Below are positions 50,834 to 62,675 of a stretch of DNA of 64,000 nt, piece after piece (positions within the stretch are counted from its first letter, which is position 1; each line of letters begins with the position of its first letter). The notes under the pieces were generated by a model. The model had not been told where the DNA came from and ran no database searches. It saw only the letters and a program-made list of their open reading frames with translations. The position numbers and the translations under genes are program-made. This DNA comes from Emergomyces orientalis (lineage: Eukaryota; Ascomycota; Eurotiomycetes; Onygenales; Ajellomycetaceae), in the NCBI GenBank assembly GCA_002110485.1, contig MOWL01000090.1, positions 558,001 to 622,000 on the forward strand, read 5' to 3'.

Positions 50834-52287
50834 ATGCGAGAACATCCATGCATCTCGTCTTCCCATTCAAAAGCAAACCAAATCATGAATTCCAGTCGAT
50901 CCCCCAAAATCCCCACCGCGAAACACAGCACTCTCACTTCCCTTACCCTCCTCCCCACAAACAGCTCTGTATATCACCCCGCTATCAATCACTCCCACCT
51001 CTACGACCTCACCTTAGACAACCTGAGCCCTTCAACAACAATCCGCCATTCATTCATCAGACACTCAACTATAAAATCTAATAATTCAAAAACAGAACCA
51101 GAAAGTAGCAATAATGAAGCCGGCAGCAACAGCAGCGAAATTGGCAACAGCACCATTTCGCAGAGCCATATAGCCCACTCCACCATCTCGGGCAGCAACA
51201 TCGACTGCAGCAGCATACGAGGGACAACCTTGTCAAACGCAGAGTACGTCTCAGGTTCACAAGTGCGCAACTCAACATTATCGGGCATAGTGCGTATCTC
51301 ACAATGCAAAGTGAGAAGCTCGCAATTACTGTGCCCACCAGATGATAATCATACCACGCCAAATGCGGTTACAAATACTACAAAGATCGAAATCAACAAA
51401 AGTGATTTACGCGATTCCACCATCGGCCCATTGCCGTGCACGATTAACCGGAGCAGACTCTTCAAGGTGAAAGTTTCGCAGAGTACAATTAATGATGCGT
51501 GTTTGGATGATTGCGATATAGACGGGTGCCGGATTTTGAAAGGGAAGTTTTCGGGTTTGTGGTTAAGGAATGGGATTTGGGAGGGTGGGGAGCTTGTCGG
51601 GAAGGTGAGGGAGGGTGAGGAGGTGGTTGTGAAGGCAAGAAATTTTGCGGAGATTGAAGAGAGGGAGAGGAGGAGGGAGCGGGAGATGATTAGAAAGGTT
51701 GAAGACGGGGGCGAACGAGGAAGAGGGACAGGGATAGGGCTAGACAAAGGCGTTGAGGATTCTGTTTCCGCTGCTGCTTTTCGCGCCGCTCAGGGTGATA
51801 ACGCGCAGTTGGTTGGGATGTTATCGAGGGAAAGCAGTGACAGTAAACGTCGCCTTCAGGACGATGAAACGGTAAGTAAGAAAAGAGGGGAGTCTACACG
51901 TCAAATTCTGTGCACATTTATGCTACATCCCTACTTTTCCTCCTCCCGTGGCTATTAGTTATCCAGCCGCTTACTCTGAAAATCCAGTTTGCCAACCCAC
52001 CACAAATGCCACCGCCACATTTCAACTCTCTCGTTCCAATAACAGCAGCAACAGCACACGATACACAACAGAGCCAACATCAACAAGCATCTCCACTCCC
52101 TTCCAAAAAACAACCACATATCAGCATGCAAGAAGATTACCCCCCTTCACCTTCGACGGATGGCTACTCAAGTGTGGCTGAAAGTTTTCTCGACCCTGAT
52201 GAGGATGGTGAGATTACGCATGAAGATCTTCCCGATGTTGGGACGTTAGTAATTGCCGATGAGAAGCCCCCACCGTATGCACCATGA
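50834..52287 (+). CDS. Pentapeptide-repeat-like protein with PPxY tail
   Basis: Two exons, 50834-51871 and 51988-52287, give 445 aa from the first ATG (intron 116 nt, donor GTAAGT, acceptor CCAG, phase 0). An ATG at residue 18 (MNSSRSPK) is the more likely start. Hydrophobic residues fall exactly every fifth position in runs: about 51-61, 70-80, 103-138 (pattern xSxIx, e.g. NSTISQSHIAHSTISGSNID) and again about 193-245 (e.g. TINDACLDDCDIDGCRILKG). This matches pentapeptide repeats, which fold as a right-handed quadrilateral beta-helix. A charged helix rich in Glu and Arg follows (ERERRREREMIRKVE). The second exon is Pro/Gln/Ser-rich, with an EF-hand-like loop DPDEDGEITHED and a C-terminal PPPY, the PPxY motif bound by WW domains. 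I do not know a named fungal family of this architecture. No catalytic residues or signal peptide are seen, so a binding or scaffold role is only an inference. Confidence 0.75.
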
Positions 52288-53064
52288 GAGAAGCTGCTTT
52301 CAGGACTGTTTTTTTTAATATATTTTGGATGTACAATGTCTATATAGCGAGAGAATCGGGCATTCCATGATCACGATACACACGGTTGTATAGCTATTTA
52401 ACTCCCGACTTTTTCTTTCTTTTTTTGTATGATTTGTGACCCCCCTCAAACTGTCCGAGTACTAACATTGGTGGGAAGAGAGCGAAAATGGGAAACGGAA
52501 AATGAAAAGAAAAATGCAGCTCCCCCACCAAAATTTAATGTAAAATTACATCTACTCATTTAATTCCACTTATGATTACTGAAATAAAAGTATCAATAGC
52601 AAAAGGAATAAGAAACACCCACCGGTGGGGAATAGATAACATTATGTACATGTAGTATGTAGTCATCGTGCACAGCACAGCACAGTACATAAAAAGGGAT
52701 TGAATATCCACACTGGTCCATTCCAAGTGCCCAGCCAATCCCGTACGTAAGAAAGCAAAACAAAAACGATCCTGGGATAAACTAAACAGCATGTTGGGGA
52801 AGCGGCACATAGGAGACAAAAGAAAAGAGTGTCGTGATATGGCATAATAGCGTAAGAAATTTGACAAGGGAAATCATACCATAAGCTGGGTTTGCGTAGA
52901 GTCAGGTCAATGAACAGAAAAGTTGAAAAGAAACGGGGGTCATCACCAATGAATGCGTTGCATACATGAAGAGGGGCGGCCTAGTTGGAAAGAATGAAGG
53001 GGCCAGAAAGCGGTACATATCCAATGTAAGTACGAATACAATATCTCCGTCAGACCCGAAAATT

Positions 53065-53082
53065 AAAAAAAAAAAAAAAAAA
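53065..53082. repeat. Poly-A tract (18 A)
   Basis: An uninterrupted run of 18 adenines in intergenic sequence, with no element next to it. Confidence 0.85.
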
Positions 53083-53956
53083 GGAAAGGAGCAAAAAGGC
53101 ACTGCCATTGCCTGATCATATTGCAAGGTGGGGCAGATGGCCAGGGCTTTCCCATCAAAGATTGGAAAAAATAAGAGGCAAAAAAAACAACAAGGGAATA
53201 TAATTTCACAGAACCTCCTTGCCAAGGTCAGATATATTTGGTTTGTCCGGATAGAGAAATCATGCTTGCGTAAACAATCCCATAAGGAGCGCGATGACAA
53301 ATGTGGAATCGCACCGCATCGGGTATTTCCGGTAGATACGGAAAGCTTTGCACCTCTCAAAGGGGCCGTAGTGTGTTGTCGGGGGGTAGGGTTCGTGAGT
53401 GAGTCGGTATCATATGCATTTGTTTTCTTTGACTTTTTGAGTGATACCCGGCGACAATAGTTCAAGTTGTCATGTTGGAATGGATTGTTGACTGCGAATT
53501 TTCTGATACGAGGAAAGGGGGTCAAGAGAAGAGCCCTGGTCGTGGGGAGAGGCAGCGAATGGAGATTGTTGGCGGTTTGCGTTTCCATATTAACACCCTT
53601 TCCATCATCATGTCTCTCGAATGTGAACATGGATTTTTCATTGATTCGCATTGGCGTTCCCAAACAAGCAGATAGCAGGCATTAAATTCAAAAAGAACAG
53701 TTGGTGGAACCTCCATCCACGTAGCAAGTAAAAGGAATTGGTCGTTTTCTATATCAATATAACTGAGGTCGAAGCTCTCTGTAGAATGTCTTCCCTGTGG
53801 CAGATGCCACGTGTCGTGAGGGAGAATATCTACATCACAATGCACTGGCCACCGCTGTTGCGGAGGAAGACTGGGCCTAGCAGAGGATAACCTGGTTAGT
53901 ATTACGATCATGACCTTATAAGGGGAAAGAAGGGTAGGCATGGTGGTAATTCTTAC

Positions 53957-54005
53957 CAGTCTCGGGAGCCTTTAGTGCGGCAATGTTGACAGTATCTGGA
54001 GACAT
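53957..54005 (-). other. Possible first coding exon or gene relic
   Basis: An ATG in good context (CAAAATGTC) at 54005 opens a short frame encoding MSPDTVNIAALKAPETG and ends at a good donor, GTAAGA, at 53956. Possible acceptors downstream (near 53889 and 53877) give only about 15-20 further codons before a stop. It looks like a real start codon and splice donor, but no full protein can be assembled, so it may be a relic, a very small gene, or chance. Confidence 0.22.
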
Positions 54006-56901
54006 TTTGCTGGAAGGTTGTTTGGGAGTTCGGGAGAATATTATTTTTCTTGCGACGTTTGTTTGTTGGAGAATTGGAAATATTGTTTCGGGCTCTGGTA
54101 ACAAATGTATGAAGCAAATAATTAAGGGAAAGAAAGGGAAGGCAGGAGAAAAGGAGAAACGGCACGGCCTTATATATCTTCTTTCTGGAGGTCGGATATT
54201 GCAGCTGGAGGCAACAGTGAAAGCAGAGAATCCCTCAAAGATTGTAAGGGGATACCCAGTAGAATTCGGGGACCTTTCAAAGGAAGGTAGAATACCAAAA
54301 ACTGTAAATACCCCAAGGGACTGGTTATATTGTGTATAGCTCCTTTAGTCACTGGCACGTGGCTTGGTCGTGGTATTATGCATCGTAGGAGAATATCTAC
54401 CACAACAACACGGCCAACTACCCTCAATTGTGCAGGATAGAATAGTAGCTGATGATTGGATATACCCCCCCGGTGTGGAGAGCTTGGAGAGAGAATAGCG
54501 GGGAACCCATGGGGGAATGGCTGGGGTGTTCATGCGTAAGTCCTTAGTATTGTTCGCTTTCATATTGTTCTTTAATCAAAACGGAAAAAGAGCGTGGAGG
54601 CTGAAAGGAGTGGGAATGAACTTACAAGAGACTAAAAGCGCATCTATGGAGTAAAAAACTGGTAAAGAATGCGGTAGTTTGAAATTTGTAGACTGTTTGC
54701 GGAATTTGGGGTTGGGCGGAGATCATGGTCAAAGGCGTTCCCTTATGGAGATTTGCCAGGGCTGAAATAAAGACAGCGCCAAGAGATCTCAGAAACAAAC
54801 TCCGAGAAAGGCGAGAAATGCGAGCTTCTCGCCATAACTGTACCTATGACAGATGTTCAGAACAAGCACTGTCGAAGGAGAAACAGAATAAGAGGTGAAA
54901 CACGGCATGCACTCTCTACCCACTGGGTTTCAGAAGAGACACTGCTTGCCTGGCAGGCTGGCCGGTAGCCATAGATGCAGACCCACGTTTTAGAATGTAG
55001 CTGTACTCCCGAAACTGGAACTACATACAAATACCGATAATCATAGGCTGGACGTTATCCCAGAGTATAGCATTGCTTCGGGGTTGACTTCAGGTCCCAG
55101 AAACGCACGATGCCCGCTGTTTCGCAGCGCTTTCAAAGGAACAAAAGGCCGACGTCCATCTAGTTTACCAGCCAGATGCAGAAACATGTCGACTGAAGCT
55201 AAAATCAATACTATGTTCATCACGGCCACTTGTGCTCACATGGTCTGCGTGGTACTGCAGACTGTTTGCTCCAGGAACCTAGTGCAAGCCACCATCTATT
55301 TGTTTCGGGTCCAAAGCCGAGGATCACCCCATGTGATATATGCAAAGACAACAGAAGTAAACTAAAAATCAACGGCGGAAAAAGAAAGGAAAAGAGATAA
55401 GCAGGGATGGGAAAACGGTTAAACCCGCTCTATCAAACACATCATATCATGCACCATCGCAAAAAAGGGGTTTTTTGCACTGGAATTCCAGTAGGAAAAC
55501 TTTCCAAACAAATTCCCATACACATGGAGTGACGGAGTCACGTATCAAAGCATATACATTGCCTGTGGGCTCGGCATCTCCCAGCATAGGGCTTCATGTC
55601 TCCCTCGAGTCTCCGCATGCGGGCGTGGATGATGGCACGAATGCAATATCATCATATACCCGATGTTTGTTCCCCAGCATATCACCCTAGTCTAAGCCAG
55701 TTCCTCGATATGCCCCAACCATCAGACATCATTCATTTCCCCCACAAACCCTATCTCCAGAGACTGGATGCACGAAGCAAGGGATCGAAATAGCCTTTTA
55801 CTGCACGATGCAGCGGAATGAAGGTTTCATTGTTCATCACGTTCCATAAGCTTCCGGTACTACTCAGCCCCAACATCTCCGCAAGGATCCACTGCTCCAA
55901 GAAACACCTAGCGGTTGATTGTCTGTTTCAATCCCCACGTTCAGGAGATTTTGCACCTGGAATGTAGGCAAGTTAGATCTGTCGTTGAAATTGAATTTCC
56001 CGGCCTCTGGCTCAGCTACAGCCACTAATGCAGAAGTGTCCTAGTCACCTTGCACGCTAAACTAAATACAAACAAAGGCAGCAGGTTTCAGCCAACCAGC
56101 AAACAGAGATTAGTTTAGCCAATAACTAATGTCCTCGCCATTTCAACGTCATATTAACTGCAAAGTAATAAACGGGAGAAAGGGAAAGGCAAAACTCAGC
56201 TTAGTATTGTTCTTTTAAGGAACAATATAAATCTACTACCTAATAATGTATTCACTAGTTTCCTCTTCTGTTGTACATTTTAGGAATTGACCTCGGGCCC
56301 CACAATGACTTCCCCAGCATAACGTGAATCCAGACTTTCCCTGGTCACAGACCACATAACAGTGTGAACAGTGAGTGTATTGAATGCGGTCAGAGCATAG
56401 CATATTCCAAGTTCATAGCATAAATGAGAGAGCTCATCTTGTCGTGGCTCGTTTTAACTAATGTGAAGGTATGAATCTTTAGAATTAACTTCGCGTACTC
56501 CGTAAAAAGGATGTCATTCATTCAATCTGCCTTTCTTGTCATCAATAGCTAGAAGTGGGAAGAGAATACCCAGTGGAAAAAACTTAATTATCGTAGCAAA
56601 ACATAAACGAATAGCAGAAAACGTAGAACACATCGTCACATTGCATGGCGGCTCTGAGATGCCAAATGACCAGAAAAACTAGCTGGTATTTATGTCAGCA
56701 ATAATGGGAAAGCTCCTCGGTTATGGTCCCAAAATCGACCATCGCGTGCGTGTTGAGCCACGCGAAAGTCACCGCCAGAAGTAATGTTGCCAGAGAACAG
56801 GAATAGAGCCAGAAATTTCATGCATATATCATATCAAAAATAGAGAGCCAATATAAGGGCAATAAATCCACTAAACAGGGGAAAAAGGAGGGGTGAATAC
56901 T

Positions 56902-59900
56902 TTAGGTGTAGAGCGTCGCCGTGAGGCTATTGAACGACATGCCTTCCTGTGCAATGTCCTCTTCAATCAAGAACATCAAGGGCATCTCCACGAGCGTGCC
57001 CTTGACTTTGCTCAATTCTTCCTTGACCTGTTGTACCCCTTCTGGGAAGTCATCTCGAACGACATGGCCCATCAAGTATCGTGGTGTTTGAGGGGTCTCC
57101 CCTTCCTTTGTTTTCTTTTCCTCAGTGACAGGGCTGCGGAAGTAATACTCAAAGAACTCCTTGTAATCGTTCCAGTTGCGGACTGTATCATCGGGCACGG
57201 CGTGGAAGACCTTACGGTAGACCTGGGTATTCTGTTGCGCGCGGGAATTCCAAAGGCTTTGGAATGTGTCCGATAGAGGGTCGATGACGATTTGGTTCTC
57301 CGGTGAGTTCATATCGTAAACGTTGGGTACGCCAACAGGCTCAGAGTTGGCGGTTGGTCGCTGGTAATCTTGGACAGGAATCAAGCCCAAGTGCTTTCGG
57401 CATAGTTGTCGTCGAAGGGTAGCCGCAAACTTGCTCACGAGGTATGGTTTCCCGTTCATCGATGATTCTAGAGGTGTGGGGTCCTGGATGATGACAGCAA
57501 TCTCTGAATCATGATCCCCCAGCTGGGAACGATCATTGAGATTGGCACTTCCGCAGATGACCGTCCTGTCGTCGGCAATCAAAACCTACATGCAACCATT
57601 AGAATATCGCCCAGCACAAAGAGAATGAGGTGCAAGTTGGGAAAATATGGGGGGCAAACCTTTGAATGCACGTAGAGTTCCTCACTGACAAAGGCGTCAA
57701 TTTCAGAAACATCGCCAGGATGTTCCCAAGGAACCTTTCGAATATCCTCGCCCCCAAGCATATAACATTCGCCTACGCTATTCCAACGACCAGATCCAGT
57801 CGAGTGGGACACTTGGTGTGCTGCCTGTTGGTATGGTTGATATGCCGCAGTGGTATCAAACGCACTGGGTTTGTTTGCAGTGACCTTGTCATCATGCTGC
57901 TTTTGGGCATCCTGGTAGTCAACACCGCTTTTCTGTTCAGCCTTCCTCATCTCTGCGCTTGTGTTGAGCCTGTCGTAGTTGCGAAGGTTATAGAAACGGA
58001 TATAGTCCATTGGATTGTACCCTTCTTTGGCAATCATCTCCATGATGCTGTGTCCACCACGGTTGATGGACGTGTACTGGAATTCCATAATCGCGCGAAT
58101 ACCGAGCGCGACATCGTCACGGAGCTCTCCTGCGAAGCAGGGCACGGACGGGATCACCACAATCATTTTGTATTTCTGCCCTGCTCTCGCGGCACGAAGG
58201 ATACGTTCAACAATCGCGGCACCGATCTTGTTTTCTATAGGTTTCTGGGCATCTCCAGTCGCTGTAATGAAGAACTGGTTTTCGATGTAAATGAAGTGCT
58301 CGCTGTCACGAATGATAGCCGCATATGCATTCGCAATTGAGTGTTCCACCGGTGTTCCATGGCTCCATTTGGCGGAACTACGAACAATTTGACATGACAT
58401 ATTCGCCGTTGGTCTCGCTGTCTTCCCCGGTGTGCCTGAGAAATACCGATCCTGATATTGGTGCACCTGTCCAGCGAGTTGGCCGCGAAGGACGTTGCCG
58501 AAATTTCCAAGGTCATGTGTCAAGCCACGGAGCTCTGAGGTCAGACTGCGATCCTGCTCGTGCGGTTGATGTGAGCCAGATTGGAAAGGTTGCTGGTACC
58601 CACGTTCATCGTACGGTTCAGCTCCGCGAGTCTGAGAATGATGACCAGCTTGAGTGGGTGGTGGCGGGAAATACGGCGTCTGGGACTGTGATTGCTGAGG
58701 TGGAGCGCCCCACTGAGGTTGTCCTGGTTGATAGCCACTGCCATGGTGAGATTGCGGTGGCGGAGGAGGGTACTGCTGGCTGTGAGCCGCATTAGGTGGA
58801 TGGTGCCCATGCTGCTGCTGCTGATGGTGTCCATGCTGTTGCTGTTGCTGTTGCCCGTGTGATCCTGTAATCGCACCAGCTGACAGGGGCCTTACATAAA
58901 GCACCAGTTTCGAGTATCTCGCATCCTGACGCACGTTGTATTTTTCGTCGTATATGAAGTTCCATCGCTCAACGAAATGTTTTCGCAGGTCTTCAACGGC
59001 TGGCCCGTGCAAACTAACTGAAATATCAGACCATCCCATACGGGAGTTGCTTTTGCGATCAAGCTTGTTATTTTCCCAATGAGCTACATCCTGGAAATCC
59101 AAAACGCGAGCATTGTTATAATCCTGGCCAGGGAATACAGTCTCCCTGATATCGTTAGGATGAACATCAGATAGAGCATGTTGATGGGTATCCCAGCGGC
59201 CATAGCATAAGTCAAGTCCACCCATGAACGCAGTCTTTCCGTCAATTAGGCAAAGTTTTTCATGATGAGCCCAGTAGAGGACAACGTCACCACTCATACC
59301 GTACAAACCTTTCAAAGCATCGCCGGAAAGTTTAGAAACACCGGCTGCATCGAGAGTCAAGTTCTTGAAGGAATCTAGAACGGAAGAATGGATAGTCTGC
59401 CTATCAGGCAAATGATCTGGGTGCCGGAATACAGCAATGTTTGGATGAAGATCTTCCAGATGATGTTTGGTGTGCGAAGATGACACTGTTACACAACAAT
59501 CAATAATTGGTCGTTCATATTTCGATAGGTATAGCTGGAGTAGTATCGTTACGTGGACGTTGTAGGTTAAGTACTTACAGGTCAATGCCTGGGTCACCTC
59601 TTTATACACAATCACATTGACTCGCACCCCACGCTGAGCAGCAGCCTGGAGCATTCTATCCAGTCTGTAAGGCTCGTTTTTGGAGGGTGGGCGTCTCAAA
59701 TACAGTTCCGGTGACAACCACCCTATATGATAAATATAATTAATTGAAAGAACATGATATACCGAGTGAGGGATCGCATACAATCTAGGATCCAGATAGA
59801 CTCCTTTGCGGTCTCCAGGGTCTTGGAGACTGCATACATATAATCACAGCCATCAACATACCACTTGGCGTCACAGTGCTCTCTAGGAGGTGCAAAGCTT

Positions 59901-60487
59901 CCAAATCGATTTTGTGAAGTCTGCGGTGGCGGGCCATACTGGGCGTACGCTTGAGGGTCTAGGGTAGAGCCAATCTTCTGCGCTACACCAGAGCCAATTC
60001 CTTGTATCTTGCCCAGTAACCCAGAAACCATATCAGGTTTGGATGGCTTATTTTCGTGATGATAGGGAGGGTTCTGACCGTGGGTAGGGTCATTATATGG
60101 TTGTTGACCAGGGGCAGAATAAGGTTGCTGAGTCTGTGGAAAAGCCTGCCCATAACCATGGGAGGTGGATTGTCCCTGGAACTTTGTTAGCGGGACATGT
60201 AAACGCCCATCATGAAATATACGAATGTATAAAACACATATTCATAGCATAATCTCCGGGCTTCTCACTTGATACGAGCCGTGTGTATCGTAATGGGACT
60301 GCTGATAAGGCTGTTGGGAATTTGGTCCTCCGGAGTAAGTCTTGTACTTGTCACGGAACTTGTGGAGGGTATCTCCTAGAAGGCTCCTCTCCCCTCCTTC
60401 TCCCCCTCCTCCATTACCAGGACCTCTTTCCGACTCCCCTTGTCCTCCATAATGCCCGTAGGCCAGAGGGTCTTCTTTTCCGGACAT
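56902..60487 (-). CDS. Phospholipase D with two HKD motifs
   Basis: Five exons, 60487-60269, 60175-59782, 59722-59579, 59485-57660 and 57585-56902, give 1088 aa. Donors are GTGAGA, GTATGC, GTAAGT and GTTTGC, all followed by AG acceptors. The N-terminal 130 residues are Gly/Gln/Tyr/Pro-rich. The first catalytic motif is HHEKLCLIDG (about residues 326-335, H327, K329, D334), followed by GGLDLCYGRWD. The second is HSKVLIAD (about 859-866), followed by GSANLNDRSQLGDHDSEIA. Between them lies a His/Gln/Pro-rich low-complexity linker (58390-58870 in DNA). The enzyme hydrolyses phosphatidylcholine to phosphatidic acid and choline in related fungi. No PX or PH domain is visible before the first motif, so membrane targeting differs from yeast Spo14. 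The last intron splits the second HKD motif. Both catalytic motifs are intact, so activity is expected. Confidence 0.93.
58811..58854 (-). repeat. Trinucleotide repeats coding for a Gln/His run in phospholipase D
   Basis: GCT and GTT-GCT units on the plus strand (CAG/CAA on the coding strand) produce Gln runs broken by His and Gly. They sit in the linker between the two HKD motifs. Confidence 0.8.
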
Positions 60488-61700
60488 TTGAGTTGAGTCG
60501 CGGCTGATTGCGAATTAGTGCGGGGCAACGGGTCGAGCAGGATTCTCGACTTCCAAGGTTGAACTCGTTTCTGTTTGACAAGTTTAACGGTGTAAGTAAG
60601 TGGATGCCCTTTTGCATACCTAGGTAGCTTAGAACAGAGCCCAAGCAGTAAACAAGGAAGAGTGCTGCCTTTAAATAACTAGAGGTTGTGGTGTCTATCT
60701 GCACGGGTTCCCTTGCTGGTGATCGTAGAACTCACAAAGTGGGGGAGATCGATGTGGCTTGCTCAGCCACAATTATCGTGGCGTCACCACCCACTCAAAA
60801 CGCTCGGTTAACTGTTCTGTCTCCGCTCACAGCCACATTCCCGTGGCCAGAGCTACAGCACACTGACAATTTCTCATTTATTGCCTATCACTCAAGTTCA
60901 CTTCTGAAAGAGCTGATATACCTGTCCACCTACCCTCAGATTCATGGCACTACCAAAATGTGTTCATAAAACTTGTTAACTGATTAGCCACAGTACCCCT
61001 CCCCTACAGCCTGCTGCATAAATTTAGTGCACAAGTCTAGTTCCGTGATGAGCAAGCTGACAGCAATGAACCCGGCTGTGATGTTCAGCTGCGCCAGGAT
61101 TGGGCAGGACACGAACTCAACCTGGATTGGTACTGGATAAATATCCTCTTCCCCTCTCTGCACACCACAGAGGGGTACATGCCGTTTAGAAACGACGATA
61201 GAAATCTTGGTCAGTGCAGATACAGGTTTATCTATCCTTCGATCGAGTTCATGGTTAATTAATCAAAGCCATTATGCGTTGGGCTTTGAAAGGCAACTAA
61301 TGAGGTTATACGCTCATCTGGCAAAAGGGCCTTTCAGATGCTGTTGATATGCACTGAATTAACGCCGAATTAGTGATGGGGATGTTGTTAGATAACCGGT
61401 TAGAAAGTCGCGCGAAACTGCTATTCCGCTCTCCATATGATGGCCGTAAGTGCGAAAGTCGCCAGGAGGTTGCCATTATCCCAACATTTCTGCATGAAAC
61501 ATTCGCGACGGACAAGTGTGGGGGAGCCCTAAAGCCAAGCAAATATGTACTACAGTCGCACTTTGGCCCTGAAGATAGTGCTTGGCAGATCGGCATATCT
61601 TGATGGCTGCTTCCGACCACATCGATCTCCAACCAGAAAATATCCACAAACATCTCTCTCAACAGCTCAACGCCTCAAAATCCACCCATTGAACTAAATC
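60488..61700. other. Divergent intergenic region, 1.2 kb
   Basis: Promoter space between phospholipase D (minus) and the F-box-like gene (plus). Short frames only (for example 61306-61662, minus); none is recognised. Confidence 0.55.
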
Positions 61701-62675
61701 ATGCGCAAATTCTTTGAGAGGCTCCCCACCCGCAAACTCCCTATAAGAAAAAAACACCAAAAGCACCAATCAATCAGCCATGACAACCGCAAAATCAACG
61801 ACCAAACCCCTTTCCCTTTTTTCTCCCTTCCACCTGAGATCCGCAACCAAATCTACTACGCCCTCTTTAACTGCGACCTAGCCATCCACCTCTTTCATGT
61901 TAGAGAACACCTGTACCTACTCCGCTGCCGTCAACCAACCCCACACCTTGATGATACTTGTTGCCCTCATAGCTCACTAGCCGACCACTGCATCCAGGCG
62001 CTAAGCAAGACCTTCGCCGAAACCCTCCAGCGCGGTAACATGCACAAGTCAATTACAAAGACGCCGCGGTCAATTCTCGCCCACCTACCGACCGACATCC
62101 TATACTCTAACAAACAGCTATACAACGAGGCAGCCGCAGTGCTTTACGGTGAACTGACATTCGAGGCTGCTGAGCTAAAGACTTGGCTCCTATTCTCGCG
62201 CATGGTGTCACCGCGCCATCTGGCGCTCGTCAAGCGGTTGAAGAGTACCTGGGTGGGTTTGCCGTGTTTGACAATGGCGCCTGTGCGCCCCGGGGCGTCC
62301 GGGTATGCCTCGTACGAACAATATACGTTGTGGGATGAACCGTACGAGGAATTTTGGGAGATTGTTCGGAGTAGGATGAGTGGCTTGGTAGAGTTGGGGT
62401 TTTGTATGAATTATGAGGGGCAGTATTTGGATCGATCGACAGTGGCGAAGTGGTTGGAGCCGTTGTTAGCGGTTAGGGGGTTGAGGGGGTTAGAGGTGTG
62501 GGTTCGGGATAGGATTGGGGGAGAGGATGGAAGGGGTGGAGAGGATGAGGTTGGAGCGAAGAGGGAGGGAGAGGCTTTGGTAGGATTTTTGAGGGGGATT
62601 ATGTGTCAGGGGAAGAGGGGGGAGGTGGTTGATGGGGGTGACGGTGAGGCTGATGTTTATGGTGAGAAAAAATAA
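61701..62675 (+). CDS. F-box-like/DUF7730-type fungal protein
   Basis: One intronless frame of 324 aa. After a basic head (MRKFFERLPTRKLPIRKKHQ) comes FFSLPPEIRNQIYYALF (residues about 40-56), the LPxEIRxxIYxxLF signature seen in the large fungal family often labelled F-box-like or DUF7730. It is followed by TDILYSNKQLYNEAAAVLYG, the usual second block in which a former helix reads as 'NKQLYNEA...LY'. The C-terminal 60 residues are Gly/Glu/Arg-rich and low-complexity, translated from G-rich sequence. The function of the family is not known; some members may recruit substrates to SCF ubiquitin ligases, but no Skp1-binding evidence is visible here. The ATG at 61701 is the first in frame and precedes the basic head, so the start is plausible. 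Confidence 0.8.
   Translation: MRKFFERLPTRKLPIRKKHQKHQSISHDNRKINDQTPFPFFSLPPEIRNQIYYALFNCDLAIHLFHVREHLYLLRCRQPTPHLDDTCCPHSSLADHCIQALSKTFAETLQRGNMHKSITKTPRSILAHLPTDILYSNKQLYNEAAAVLYGELTFEAAELKTWLLFSRMVSPRHLALVKRLKSTWVGLPCLTMAPVRPGASGYASYEQYTLWDEPYEEFWEIVRSRMSGLVELGFCMNYEGQYLDRSTVAKWLEPLLAVRGLRGLEVWVRDRIGGEDGRGGEDEVGAKREGEALVGFLRGIMCQGKRGEVVDGGDGEADVYGEKK

Larger units (their letters stand above)
52288..56901. other. Long 4.6 kb stretch without a convincing gene
   Basis: The longest gene-free stretch in the window. It contains a poly-A run (53065-53082), a gene-start-like exon at 54005-53957 on the minus strand (see findings), and a TACTCCGTA palindrome-like motif at 56496-56504. The longest frame (52902-53663, minus) is Phe-rich, translated partly from poly-T, and is not believed. 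No transposase, reverse transcriptase or long terminal repeat was seen. Confidence 0.5.

Noticed and set aside
52902..53663. 253-codon minus-strand frame in the long gap
   Set aside because: Part of it is translated from a poly-A/poly-T tract, and the rest shows no domain, no intron logic and no conserved-looking motif.
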